A DNA stretch of 35,815 nucleotides from Chloroflexota bacterium (lineage in GTDB: Bacteria > Chloroflexota > Dehalococcoidia > DSTF01 > RBG-16-68-14), in contig JADFKB010000016.1 in NCBI GenBank assembly GCA_022565155.1, positions 1-35,815 of the forward strand, written 5' to 3'. The stretch's first letter is position 1; the number at the start of each line of letters is the position of its first letter. The notes under the pieces were generated by a model. That model did not search any database, was not told the DNA's origin, and saw nothing but the letters and a program-made list of their open reading frames with translations. Below are positions 15,199 through 22,927 of the stretch, in pieces. The translations under genes were made by a program, and so were the position numbers.

Positions 15199-15765
15199 AT
15201 GCTGGAAGGTAAGCTAGTCACGCTGCGGTCGTTGGAGCAGACCGATCTAGATCGTTCGTTTACCTGGGCGAACGACGCCGAAGTGACGCACTTCTTGACG
15301 TCGCTGCGTTACCCGTTATCGCGCGCCGACGAGGAGCGTTGGCTGGACGACGCGCCGAGAAACGGCCTCGCCGGCGGCGTGAGATTGGCGATCGACACGA
15401 AGAGCGGCGAGCATATCGGCAACATCAACCTGCACCGCGCCCACCCGGAGGACAGCAAGGCCGGCCTGGGCATCATGATCGGCGATACGTCCTACTGGTC
15501 GAAGGGCTACGGCACGGACGCGATCATCACGCTGCTGCGATTCGCGTTCCACGAGATGAACCTGCACCGCGTCTGGCTGCAGGTGCTGGAGGACAACGAG
15601 CGCGCCATCGCCTGCTATCGCCAGTGCGGGTTCCAGGAGGAGACGCGGCTGCGTCAAGAGGTGTTCCGTACGGGCCGCTACTGGGACGTGTTCACGATGG
15701 GCATATTGCGAAGTGAGTTCGAGGCGCTGCACGGCGCGCCGGCTACAGCAGGAGCAGAGGTGTGA
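15199..15765 (+). CDS. GNAT acetyltransferase, RimJ/RimL type (copy 1)
   Basis: 188 residues with a strong AAGGAGG. The RimL-like pattern is clear: MLEGKLVTLRSLEQTDLDRSFTWANDAEVT at the N-terminus, HIGNINLHRAHPEDSKAGLGIMIGDTSYWSKGYGTDAIITLLRFAF carrying the acetyl-CoA pyrophosphate loop (around SKGYGT), then NLHRVWLQVLEDNERAIACYRQCGFQEE, the C-terminal GNAT hallmark. Such enzymes acetylate ribosomal protein N-termini, amino acids, polyamines or antibiotics; the substrate is unknown. The next gene is a paralog in tandem whose ATG overlaps this TGA by one nt. Confidence 0.88.
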   Translation: MLEGKLVTLRSLEQTDLDRSFTWANDAEVTHFLTSLRYPLSRADEERWLDDAPRNGLAGGVRLAIDTKSGEHIGNINLHRAHPEDSKAGLGIMIGDTSYWSKGYGTDAIITLLRFAFHEMNLHRVWLQVLEDNERAIACYRQCGFQEETRLRQEVFRTGRYWDVFTMGILRSEFEALHGAPATAGAEV

Positions 15766-16367
15766 TGTTAGAGGGCAACCTAGTCAGGCTACGAGCGTTG
15801 GAGCCTTCCGATCTAGAGCGAGTCTACAGTTGGATCAACGATCGCGAGGTGACGCGCTACATCGCCGCGCGCTACCCGATGTCGCGGGCGGACGAAGAGC
15901 GCTGGCTGCGGGGCAGCTCGCCGAACAGCTTCGGCGGCGGTGTCCAGCTGGCTATCGAAGTAAAGAACGGCGAAGTGCAGAACGGCGGAACGAACGAAGT
16001 GGCCCACATCGGCAACATCGACCTCGTCGAAGTGCGGCCGGAGGACCGCAAGGCCGGGCTGGGCGTCATGATCGGCGATAAAGACTACTGGAGCAACGGC
16101 TACGGCACCGACGCCGTCGTCACGATACTCCGCTTCGCGTTCCACGAGATGAACCTGAATCGCGTTTGGCTCCATGCCTTTGACTTCAACGAGCGCGCCC
16201 AGGCCTGCTATCGAAAGTGCGGCTTTCAGGAGGAGGGCCGGCTGCGGGAGCACTATTACACGGAAGGCCGCTATTGTGATAGCGTTGTCATGGCGGTGCT
16301 CAGGCACGAGTTCGAAGCGCTGTACGGCGTGGGTGAAACGGCGGTCGCGGTGGCTGCGAACGTCTGA
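15765..16367 (+). CDS. GNAT acetyltransferase, RimJ/RimL type (copy 2)
   Basis: 200 residues from ATG 15765, which shares its A with the upstream TGA (TGATG), so translation is probably coupled. It closely parallels copy 1 throughout (MLEGNLVRLRALEPSDLER; YPMSRADEERWL; GLGVMIGDKDYWSNGYGTDAVVTILRFAFHEMNLNRVW; NERAQACYRKCGFQEE). It differs by an insertion of about 10 residues, NGEVQNGGTNEVAH, before HIGNIDL. This marks a tandem duplication followed by divergence, perhaps to a second substrate. The third gene starts by the same 1-nt overlap. Confidence 0.88.
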   Translation: MLEGNLVRLRALEPSDLERVYSWINDREVTRYIAARYPMSRADEERWLRGSSPNSFGGGVQLAIEVKNGEVQNGGTNEVAHIGNIDLVEVRPEDRKAGLGVMIGDKDYWSNGYGTDAVVTILRFAFHEMNLNRVWLHAFDFNERAQACYRKCGFQEEGRLREHYYTEGRYCDSVVMAVLRHEFEALYGVGETAVAVAANV

Positions 16368-17146
16368 TGAACGGCTTCTATGATCCACTGGTCTACGATG
16401 CCAGGGCGCAGGGCGTGCCGGGCGACGTGGAGTTCTTCCTCGGCCTGGCGCACGAGGCGCATGCGGCCGGGCATCCCGTGTTAGAGCTAGCCAGCGGCAC
16501 CGGCCGCGTCGCCATCCCGATCGCCCAGGCCGGGATTCGCGTTGTCGGCCTCGATCTCCACGCGGAGATGCTCGCCCGCGCGGCGGAGAAGAGCGTCGGG
16601 CTGGAGACGGTTCGTTGGGTGGAGGGCGATATGCAGGACTTCGAGCTGCCGGAGCGCTTCGGCCTGGCGTTTATCGCGTTCCGATCATTCCAACATATGT
16701 TGACAGTCGAAGACCAGCTATCGTGCCTGCGCTGTATTCGCGGCCACCTCGTCCCGGCTGGCCGGCTGGCGATCGATATCTTTAACCCGGACATCGTCGT
16801 CATGGGCCAGTGGCTGGGCGCCAAGCGTGGCGGCATCGAGCGGCGGCGTGACGACTACACCGATCCGCGGTCGGGCCGCACCGTGAAGGCCTGGGAGACG
16901 CGGACGTACCACCCTGGGACACAAGAGGTAGCGAGCGATTTTATTGATGAGCGCCTGGATGAAGAAGGCGTCGTCGTCTCGAAGGTCTATCGGGGTTTGA
17001 AGCTGCGCTACACATTTCGGTACGAGATGGAGCATCTGCTCGTCCGTACGGGCTTCGAGGTCGAAGCGCTCTACGGCGACTGCTTCGGCGGGGAGTTCGA
17101 GGATACCAGCCCGGAGATGGTCTGGGTGGCGCGATTATTGTCGTAG
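16367..17146 (+). CDS. Class I SAM-dependent methyltransferase
   Basis: 259 residues. ATG 16367 overlaps the preceding TGA by one nt. SAM-binding core: VLELASGTGRVAIPIAQAGIRVVGLDLHAEMLARA (glycine loop and acidic D), VEGDMQDFELPERFGLAFIAFRSFQHML (motif II and post-II), and a C-terminal beta region with FRYEMEHLLVRTGFEVEALYGDC, typical of the Methyltransf_25 free-standing family. N-terminal FYDPLVYD also recurs in this group. Translational coupling to two acetyltransferases suggests a small modification or detoxification operon; the substrate is unknown. Confidence 0.85.
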   Translation: MNGFYDPLVYDARAQGVPGDVEFFLGLAHEAHAAGHPVLELASGTGRVAIPIAQAGIRVVGLDLHAEMLARAAEKSVGLETVRWVEGDMQDFELPERFGLAFIAFRSFQHMLTVEDQLSCLRCIRGHLVPAGRLAIDIFNPDIVVMGQWLGAKRGGIERRRDDYTDPRSGRTVKAWETRTYHPGTQEVASDFIDERLDEEGVVVSKVYRGLKLRYTFRYEMEHLLVRTGFEVEALYGDCFGGEFEDTSPEMVWVARLLS

Positions 17147-17182
17147 CCGTACGCCTTCGCCGTCGAGCCCGGCTTCGCTGGT

Positions 17183-17206
17183 CAGGCCACCAGCTTCGCT
17201 GGCCTG
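17183..17206. terminator. Hairpin between convergent genes
   Basis: CCAGC-TTC-GCTGG with flanking CAGG/CCTG, in a 84-nt gap that repeats the word GCTTCGCTGG twice. Probably a shared terminator; no U tract. Confidence 0.4.
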
Positions 17207-17230
17207 CCCGGCGTTGGCGCCGTACGCTTT

Positions 17231-18064
17231 CTAAGGATTCCGCTCGTTGACGATGTTCTCCGCGCGTGGGAGGATCAGGCTCTTCAGTTCGTCCTGAGCG
17301 GGCAAGACATACAGCCGCTGCCCGTGGATCGCGTCCAGCACGGCGCCGGCGACGACGCTGGGTGCGTAGCCGGCCGCGAGCCGATGCCGCATGAACTCCA
17401 TGCGCTCCTTGACAGCAGCAGGCAGCGCTTCGTCGTCGCCGGCCTCAACGTTCGCCGGCTTGTTACGCGTCGAATTGATGATGTTGGTGTTGACGAAGCC
17501 GGGGCAGACGACGGAAACGCGCAGTTTCGTGTTCGCCAGGACGAACTGCTGGTGGAGCGACTCGGAGAGAGCGACGACGCCGTGCTTCGAGACGCCGTAG
17601 ATGCCGGAGCCGCCGAGCAGGCCGGCCATCGACGCCGTGTTCACCACATGGCCTTCCTCGCCAGCGCCGAGCATTCGGGGCACGAAGGCATGGACGCCGT
17701 AGACGACGCCCCAGAGGTTCACTCCCAGCACCCATTGCCAGGTTTCTATAGGCTGTTCCCAGAGCGGCTGGCCGCCCGCGCCGCCGACTCCGGCGTTGTT
17801 GCAGAGCACGTGCACTGCGCCGAACTCGTCGAAGGCGGCGCCGGCTAACGCCTCGACCTCCTCCCACTTGGAGACGTCCGTCTGCACCGGCAGCACCGTC
17901 GCGCCCGCCGCCGCCAGCTTCTCGCTTGCCTCCGTCAGCGCGGGCGCTTCGACGTCGGCCATGACGATGCGCATGCCTTCTTCCGCGAAGCGCTCCGCAA
18001 GCGCGAAGCCGATGCCGCTCGCCGCTCCCGTCACCACCGCGGTCTTGCCTGCCAGCTCTTGCAT
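17231..18064 (-). CDS. Short-chain dehydrogenase/reductase (SDR)
   Basis: 277 residues. TGAASGIG (12-19) is the classical SDR cofactor loop; an acidic residue after strand 2 (VMADVEAP) favours NAD(H). NNAGVG, the serine in VVNTASMAGLLGGSG and the Y-G-V-S-K active-site motif (YxxxK) complete the catalytic set. PGFVNTNI follows as expected. The C-terminus carries roughly 30 extra residues (GQRLYVLPAQDELKSLILPRAENIV) found in a group of uncharacterised SDRs. It starts 24 nt after plsY and probably belongs to the same transcript. Substrate unknown. Confidence 0.9.
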   Translation of the reverse strand: MQELAGKTAVVTGAASGIGFALAERFAEEGMRIVMADVEAPALTEASEKLAAAGATVLPVQTDVSKWEEVEALAGAAFDEFGAVHVLCNNAGVGGAGGQPLWEQPIETWQWVLGVNLWGVVYGVHAFVPRMLGAGEEGHVVNTASMAGLLGGSGIYGVSKHGVVALSESLHQQFVLANTKLRVSVVCPGFVNTNIINSTRNKPANVEAGDDEALPAAVKERMEFMRHRLAAGYAPSVVAGAVLDAIHGQRLYVLPAQDELKSLILPRAENIVNERNP

Positions 18065-18088
18065 CGCTTCGTCTCCTCCGTATCTCTA

Positions 18089-18739
18089 CTAGGCGTCCGG
18101 CTCCTGGCGCACCCAAGTTTCTCGTTCAGCAGTATCACGATCGTACAGTAATCGATTTAACAGCACGCGGTTACGCTCGGGCGGCGCCGGCGGCTCGTTC
18201 GCCAGCAGACGCTTGGCGAAGATGATCGCCGCCATGCCCGCCATACCGCCTGAGATCGAGGCGGGTTGTCCAGCGATCTTGGCCGCGAAGGGCGCGGCGG
18301 CGACACCGAGGCCGACGAACTGCGGAATCGCGCGCAGCCGCACGCCGGCGAGCGAGATGACGATGAACGCCGCCAGCGCCGGACGCGAGACGGCGAGCAT
18401 GAACCCGATGCCGTGGGCGACGCCGCGCCCGCCCGTGAAGCGCAGGAACGGCGACCAGTTGTGGGCGGCGATCGCCGCCAGCCCGGCCAGCGACTGCACG
18501 GCGCGGCCCTGGCCGGACGCGATGGCGAATGAAGGCCCGAGCAGCCCCTGGCCGATCTCCGCCAGGCCGACAGGCACCACGGCGGCCTTCGATACGCTCT
18601 GCCAGATGTTGGACGCGCCGGCGTTGCCGCTGCCGCGCTCGCGAATATCGACGCCGCGCAGCAGCCGGCCGGTCAGGTAGGCGACCGGGATGCCGCCGAT
18701 GACGTAGCTGGCTAGTATCGTGAGGAGCGCGCGGGCCAT
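18089..18739 (-). CDS. plsY: Glycerol-3-phosphate acyltransferase PlsY-like membrane protein
   Basis: 216 residues, multi-spanning. The three PlsY motifs are present: GSGNAGASN near residue 36 (usual GSGNxGATN), HNWSPFLRFTGGRGVAHGIG (usual GHxxPxFLxFKGGKGVAT), and a later GGMAGMAAIIFAKR region. PlsY uses acyl-phosphate to acylate glycerol-3-phosphate, the first step of phospholipid synthesis. Substitutions in the second motif (Arg for Lys, AHGIG for ATxxG) mean that this could be a paralog with altered activity. It lies between the cytidylate-kinase-like gene (36 nt) and the SDR. Confidence 0.88.
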   Translation of the reverse strand: MARALLTILASYVIGGIPVAYLTGRLLRGVDIRERGSGNAGASNIWQSVSKAAVVPVGLAEIGQGLLGPSFAIASGQGRAVQSLAGLAAIAAHNWSPFLRFTGGRGVAHGIGFMLAVSRPALAAFIVISLAGVRLRAIPQFVGLGVAAAPFAAKIAGQPASISGGMAGMAAIIFAKRLLANEPPAPPERNRVLLNRLLYDRDTAERETWVRQEPDA

Positions 18740-18775
18740 CTGGAGGTCAGGCTGCGTTCGTCATGTCGGCTGGCG

Positions 18776-19477
18776 TCATGCCGGCTGGTCTGCGAGCCGC
18801 CGCGCCGCGTCGCCGATCAGGCCCGCAGCTTCTTCGGCGCCCAGCCGCGCGGTGTTGAGCGTCAGGTGGTAGAGCGCGGGGTCGTCCACATCCACTTTGA
18901 AGAACTTGCGGTGGAAGCTTACCCGCCCCTTATCGCCCTCGTGAACGAGCTTCGCCGCCTCTTCCTCTGATACGCTGTTCCGTTCGGCGATCCTCCTGAT
19001 GCGATCTGCCAGCGGCGCGACGAGCAGCGCGTGGATGGTCTGGGGCCGGTCTTGCAGGATCACCTGGCTGCCCCGGCCGATGATCAGCACGTTGTCGTGG
19101 CGGGCGAGGCCGCGTACGACTTGTGTCAGCGTGGAGATGTAGCGTTCGTCGGAGACGTCCTCGTGGCTCTCCGCCGCCGCCTCGCTGTAGGTGCGGCCCA
19201 ACACCACGTCCAGCCCGCTGCTGCCCAGCATCGGGTCCGTGGCGCCGGCCGCAGCGGAACGTTCTAGGAAGTGGCGCAGGGTGTGGGCCAGCCGCTCGCC
19301 GATGCTTGCCGTCCGCTCGTCGTGCGAGACGACGGATTCGACAGGCACGCCTAGCTCGCGGGCGGCCTCGACGAGGATCTCCTGGTCTACGTAGTCGATC
19401 TGGAGTTGCTGCGCGGCGAGGCGGCCGATCTCGAAGGCGCCGGCGCCGACCTGACTCGAGACGGTGAGTACGGCCAT
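18776..19477 (-). CDS. Cytidylate kinase-like family protein
   Basis: 233 residues preceded by GAGAGGAGG. The N-terminus MAVLTVSSQVGAGAFEIGRLAAQQLQIDYVDQEIL resembles the cytidylate-kinase-like family (PF13189), whose P-loop is written SxxGxGGxEIGR rather than GxxGxGKS. DNVLIIGRGSQVIL and VAPLADRIRRIAERNSVSEEEA (an LID-like Arg-rich region) agree. It lacks the classical P-loop lysine, as the family does. Nucleotide substrate unproven. It heads a likely cmk-like/plsY/SDR operon. Confidence 0.8.
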   Translation of the reverse strand: MAVLTVSSQVGAGAFEIGRLAAQQLQIDYVDQEILVEAARELGVPVESVVSHDERTASIGERLAHTLRHFLERSAAAGATDPMLGSSGLDVVLGRTYSEAAAESHEDVSDERYISTLTQVVRGLARHDNVLIIGRGSQVILQDRPQTIHALLVAPLADRIRRIAERNSVSEEEAAKLVHEGDKGRVSFHRKFFKVDVDDPALYHLTLNTARLGAEEAAGLIGDAARRLADQPA

Positions 19478-19562
19478 ATCGGAACCTCCTCTCGCTGCCG
19501 TAGCGCGTGCGGGCGCCCCCTAGTGCACGCTGATCGGCGTGCCTCCGGCAGCTACCGCGCGA

Positions 19563-19850
19563 TTAGCTGCTCAGCCGTTCGATAAACGTCGCAACCGGGA
19601 TCGCGGGCAGGGTCGTGATCTGGACCGTGCCGCGCGCGCCCAGCTCGACGGAGATGCGGGCGACGGTCTCGTTGTCGACCGCATCAACCACCGAGATGAA
19701 GTCGTAGCTGCCGAGGACGGCGTACTGATCGACGACCTTGGCGCCCATCGCCTCGATCTCCTTGTTCACCTCTTGGATGCGCTCTGGCCGGCCCTTGATC
19801 GTCTTGCGGCCTTCGTCTGTAAGCCTGCTGAGAAAGATGTATGTGGCCAT
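19563..19850 (-). CDS. GYD-domain protein
   Basis: 95 residues, the usual size. MATYIFLSRLTDEGRKTIKGRPERIQEVNKEIEAMGAKVVDQYAVLGSYDFISVVDA contains the GYD signature (here GSYDF), and the remainder ISVELGARGTVQITTLPAIP completes the ferredoxin-like alpha/beta fold. The function of GYD proteins is not established. It has a good ribosome-binding site (GAAGGAGA) and an extended -10 (TGC-TACAAT, 19890-19895) about 39 nt upstream. The kinase-like gene follows after 85 nt. Confidence 0.85.
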   Translation of the reverse strand: MATYIFLSRLTDEGRKTIKGRPERIQEVNKEIEAMGAKVVDQYAVLGSYDFISVVDAVDNETVARISVELGARGTVQITTLPAIPVATFIERLSS

Positions 19851-19889
19851 GCTATCTCCTTCGCGATCTGTCTCAATCTCAGATGGCCT

Positions 19890-19895
19890 ATTGTA
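19890..19895 (-). promoter_or_regulatory. -10 box of the GYD gene
   Basis: Minus-strand TGC-TACAAT (hexamer 19890-19895); predicted leader about 32 nt with a Shine-Dalgarno. Confidence 0.5.
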
Positions 19896-19970
19896 GCACT
19901 GATGGCGGCTGGGAGGTCGGCAACATGCGAGTTGCAGTGCGGCTCTTTGTAAATATGAGATAGTGCCCCC

Positions 19971-19998
19971 GCCGGCTTCCGCCCTGGGCGAAGCCGGC
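19971..19998 (-). terminator. Strong hairpin after the two small minus-strand genes
   Basis: GCCGGCTTC c GCC, loop CTG, GGC GAAGCCGGC: 12 paired bases with one bulge, 10 nt beyond the stop at 20009. No U tract. Confidence 0.55.
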
Positions 19999-20008
19999 TA
20001 TCTAGGAG

Positions 20009-20206
20009 CTACTCGTGCTCCCAGGGCTGGCCGTCGTCGTCCAGCACCAGCGGCGCGGGTACCTGCTGTCCGCAGATACAGGGGAATGCGCCAATCTGCA
20101 CCCACATCGGGAAGTTGCCCTCGTAGACGCGGTCACAGGCGGAACACGATGCGCGGAAGAGCTTCACGTGGGGCGGGTTCTGCTTCTTCGGCCGCGATGT
20201 CGTCAC
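20009..20206 (-). CDS. Small zinc-ribbon-like protein, 65 residues
   Basis: Two cysteine pairs are visible: C-S-A-C (about 21-24) and C-I-C (about 43-45), separated by VYEGNFPMWVQIGAFP, with a further basic N-terminus (TTSRPKKQNPPHVKLFR). This is compatible with one zinc ribbon. It begins 2 nt after the stop of the 91-residue protein, so the two are translated from one message. I do not recognise the family. It ends just before a strong hairpin. Confidence 0.65.
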   Translation of the reverse strand: MTTSRPKKQNPPHVKLFRASCSACDRVYEGNFPMWVQIGAFPCICGQQVPAPLVLDDDGQPWEHE

Positions 20207-20208
20207 GA

Positions 20209-20484
20209 TCAGGCGAGATAGATGAAGTAGCGGTCGCTGCGCTCAGCGATCAGTACCTGCCGGCCTTCCGACTGAAACTGCGTGATCGCCTCCGGCAGGA
20301 CGGCCGAGTGGCCTTGCACCGGGATGCTGCTCTCGTACGCGTACTCCGTATCGCCGACGCGGAGGCGGGAGTGGATCAGTGGCTGCTGGTCCAGGTTGAC
20401 GTACGGCGCATCGAGTCCATCCAGATGAAGTGTGCCGATGAGCGACCGTTCGATCTCGAGAGGGGCGGCATTTTCTGTCATCAT
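20209..20484 (-). CDS. Hypothetical protein, 91 residues
   Basis: The sequence MTENAAPLEIERSLIGTLHLDGLDAPYVNLDQQPLIHSRLRVGDTEYAYESSIPVQGH reads as a compact mixed alpha/beta protein; no known motif. Two adjacent ATGs (20484 and 20481) are possible starts. There is no Shine-Dalgarno. A TTGACA (20514-20519) with a 17-nt spacer and a weak -10 TGGAAT (20491-20496) lies immediately upstream, so the message may be leaderless. Paired with the zinc-ribbon-like protein, 2 nt downstream. Confidence 0.6.
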   Translation of the reverse strand: MMTENAAPLEIERSLIGTLHLDGLDAPYVNLDQQPLIHSRLRVGDTEYAYESSIPVQGHSAVLPEAITQFQSEGRQVLIAERSDRYFIYLA

Positions 20485-20490
20485 GCCTGC

Positions 20491-20519
20491 ATTCCAGCGT
20501 AGATGTGGGCTAGTGTCAA
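20491..20519 (-). promoter_or_regulatory. Possible promoter of the two small genes
   Basis: Perfect TTGACA (20514-20519), 17-nt spacer, weak -10 TGGAAT (20491-20496), 6 nt before ATG 20484. Confidence 0.35.
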
Positions 20520-20532
20520 CCGGGGACTGCCG

Positions 20533-20979
20533 TTAGCCGTCTGCCCGCCGACCGTCCAGCGCCCGCAACTTCTCGATGTTGGCCGCCTCGCCGGCGTCTG
20601 GCCCGGCTTCGAACCAGGCGTCGAGGATCTCTTTGGCAACGATGATCGACGTTGCGCGCAGGCTCAGGCAGAGCACGTTTGCATCGTTCCAGCGGCGCGC
20701 GCCGCGGGCCGTCTCGGCGTCGGCGCAGAGGGCGGCGCGGACACCGGCCACCTTGTTCGCCGCCATACTGACGCCGGTGCCCGTCCAGCAGCAGAGCAGC
20801 CCCTGCTCCTGTTCGCCGGAAGCGACGCTAGTAGCGACGCGCTCCGCCACGTCCGTCCACTCAATCGCCTCGCCGGCCGGCGGGCCGACGAGCTCTACGA
20901 CGTGGCCGCGGCGCTCTAGCTCGTCGGCGAGAAAGTCGGTCAAGTGCGTTCGTTCGTCGCTGCCCAGTGCGATCTTCAT
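20533..20979 (-). CDS. RpiB/LacA/LacB-family sugar-phosphate isomerase (variant active site)
   Basis: 148 residues from ATG 20979 (an in-frame start at 21027 lies inside the cysteine synthase gene). MKIALGSDER, GLLCCWTGTGVSMAANKVAGVRAALCADAETARGARRWNDANVLCLSLRATS match the family along its length. The cysteine in the CxTGxG segment (C64), the catalytic base in RpiB, is kept. Two usual histidines are not: the H of GSDHAG is Glu9, and the H of R-x-HNDANV is Trp97. I recall a conserved subfamily with exactly these changes, so this is probably a specialised branch and not decay. Ribose-5-phosphate isomerase activity is doubtful. It starts 10 nt after the cysteine synthase stop. Confidence 0.8.
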   Translation of the reverse strand: MKIALGSDERTHLTDFLADELERRGHVVELVGPPAGEAIEWTDVAERVATSVASGEQEQGLLCCWTGTGVSMAANKVAGVRAALCADAETARGARRWNDANVLCLSLRATSIIVAKEILDAWFEAGPDAGEAANIEKLRALDGRRADG

Positions 20980-20989
20980 CGTGTCTAGT

Positions 20990-21934
20990 TTACCACCAGA
21001 TCGTCTCGTCCATGTCATCCAGCTCATCTTCGCTGGCGTCCGCGGGCGGGGCGGTCCAGAGGTTGGTGCCGAGGTACTTCCAGCCGTTGTCCGCGAAGAG
21101 GAGCACGACGTTGCCCTTGTCTAACCGCGGTGCCAACTTGAGAGCGGCGTGCAGCACGGCGCCCGAAGAGACGCCGCCGAAGACCGCCTCCCGCTTCATC
21201 AGCTCGGCGGCGGCGCGGAAGGCGTGTTGGCTGCGCACCAGTATCTTAGCATCGAGGAGATCGAGGTCGAGGATCGGCGGTACGAAGCCGTCCGTCAGGC
21301 TCTTCAGCCCCTGCACCTGGTTGCCCGGGTGCGGCTCGACGGCGACGATCTTCGTCTTCGGGTTCGCCTCCTTGAGCCGGCGGCCCACACCCGTCACGGT
21401 GCCGCCCGTGCCCAAGCCGGCGACGAAGATGTCGACATCCGGCACGTCCTCCAGAATCTCCGGCCCGGTCGATTCGTAGTGGGCGCGGACGTTGTCCGGG
21501 TTGCAGAACTGGTCGAGGAAGAACCAGCCTTCCCGCTCCGCTGTCGCCCGCGCCACCTCGATCGCACGCCGCACGCCGTCCTCGGCGGGCACCCATTCGA
21601 CGGAAGCGCCATAGACGGCGATTGCGCGCGGGATCTCCGGTAAGACGTTTCGCGGCATGACGACGCGAACGCCGTAGCCCAGCGCGCTGCCGGCCATGGC
21701 GAGCGCGATGCCGGTGTTGCCGGTGGACGCTTCGATCACCGTGCCGCCGGGCTGGAGGCGGCCTTGATCGCGAGCGCTCACCAGCATCTCCCGCACAATG
21801 CGGTCTTTGACGCTGCCGGTCGGGTTCCAGCCCTCCAGCTTCGCGAAGAACCGAACGTCCGGGTTCGGGCTGCAGTTGCGCAGCTCGATCATCGGCGTGT
21901 TGCTGGCGGCGTGCAGGAGGTGGAGGTGGTGCAT
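20990..21934 (-). CDS. Cysteine synthase family PLP enzyme
   Basis: 314 residues. Family motifs: NPTGSVKDR with the PLP-Schiff-base lysine (about residue 43), EASTGNTGIALA (the O-acetylserine/phosphate-binding loop), GLGTGGTVTGVG, and FGGVSSGA near the C-terminus. It belongs to the CysK/CysM group that makes cysteine from O-acetylserine or O-phosphoserine; sulfur-donor specificity cannot be told by eye. The N-terminus MHHLHLLHAASNTPMIEL is histidine-rich but in frame with the usual start. The acidic C-terminus ends in WW. rpiB-like follows in the same operon. Confidence 0.9.
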   Translation of the reverse strand: MHHLHLLHAASNTPMIELRNCSPNPDVRFFAKLEGWNPTGSVKDRIVREMLVSARDQGRLQPGGTVIEASTGNTGIALAMAGSALGYGVRVVMPRNVLPEIPRAIAVYGASVEWVPAEDGVRRAIEVARATAEREGWFFLDQFCNPDNVRAHYESTGPEILEDVPDVDIFVAGLGTGGTVTGVGRRLKEANPKTKIVAVEPHPGNQVQGLKSLTDGFVPPILDLDLLDAKILVRSQHAFRAAAELMKREAVFGGVSSGAVLHAALKLAPRLDKGNVVLLFADNGWKYLGTNLWTAPPADASEDELDDMDETIWW

Positions 21935-22010
21935 GGGCGCCCCAACCTCGAGTCTAACGCGCTGTCAATGCCGGTGCCAGCGCTCCCGCTCGTATAGCGG
22001 TTGCACGTGG

Positions 22011-22907
22011 TCAGACCGCTAGCTGGAGCTGCCCCGCCGCTGGCTTTGGTTCCTGCCGGTCGGGAGTCATCCCCCAGCGTTCGCGCAACTCCTGGACGGT
22101 CTCATGCACCTCTTCGCTGTAACGCTTCGGGGCGTAGGCGCCGCGATACATGCGCTCGTATCGTGGCAGCAGGTGCGGATACGTCTCCCGCAGGAATGGC
22201 ATGAACCACTCTTTCGTGCCCCGCTGCAGGTAGAGCACGTTGTCGCCGACGAAGGAAGCGCCGTAGTCGCGCGCCGCCTTCATCACCGACTCCAGGTTCT
22301 CGCGGTCGTCGGTCAGGCTGGGGATGATCGGCGCCAGCATCACGCCGCAGCGGACGCCGGCTTCCGACAGTTTCGCCATCGCCTCCAGCCGCTGGACGGG
22401 CCGCGCTGTCTCCGGCTCGATGTGCTGCCAGACCTCCTCGCGCAGCGTGGCGATGCTGAAGAGAACCGTGCACTCGGCGACGCCGGAGAGCTCCTGCAGC
22501 AGCGACAAGTCACGGGTCACGTTGGGCGATTTGGTGATGATCGAGCAGGGATTGGCGTGGTCGCGGAACGCCTGCAGGGAGGCGCGGGTGAGGCCGTACT
22601 TCAGCTCTGCCTGCTGGTAGGGGTCGCAGGCCGTGCCGATCGTGACGGATTCTCGCCGCCAGCGCGGCCGGCTCAGCTCGCGGCGGAGCACCGACGCCAG
22701 GTTCGTCTTGACGACGATGCGCTGATCGAAGTCCTTGCCCGTGTTGTAACCCAGAAACTCATGGTTGCCGCGCGCGAAGCAGTAGACGCAGGCGTGCTGG
22801 CAGCCTCGATAGGGGTTCAAGCTCCAGCGCATGGAGGGCATGGACGGTACGCGCACCCGGTTCAGCGCGCTCTTGCACTCGATCTCTTCGAACGTTACCT
22901 GGGGCAT
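22011..22907 (-). CDS. Rv2578c-family radical SAM protein (spore-photoproduct-lyase-like)
   Basis: 298 residues with a GGAGG ribosome-binding site. The radical SAM cluster cysteines are C36, C40 and C43 in GCQHACVYCFAR, the CxxxCxxC spacing. The preceding SLNPYRGC and following NHEFLGYNTGKDFDQRIVVKTN match the Rv2578c/SPL group. TIGTACDPYQQAE and SIITKSPNVTRDL belong to the (beta/alpha) barrel. The SPL family includes the repair enzyme for spore photoproduct; whether this member repairs DNA is unproven. Its promoter contains two LexA-like palindromes, which supports a DNA-damage role. Confidence 0.88.
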   Translation of the reverse strand: MPQVTFEEIECKSALNRVRVPSMPSMRWSLNPYRGCQHACVYCFARGNHEFLGYNTGKDFDQRIVVKTNLASVLRRELSRPRWRRESVTIGTACDPYQQAELKYGLTRASLQAFRDHANPCSIITKSPNVTRDLSLLQELSGVAECTVLFSIATLREEVWQHIEPETARPVQRLEAMAKLSEAGVRCGVMLAPIIPSLTDDRENLESVMKAARDYGASFVGDNVLYLQRGTKEWFMPFLRETYPHLLPRYERMYRGAYAPKRYSEEVHETVQELRERWGMTPDRQEPKPAAGQLQLAV

Positions 22908-22927
22908 GGCTCGCCTCCATCAAAATA

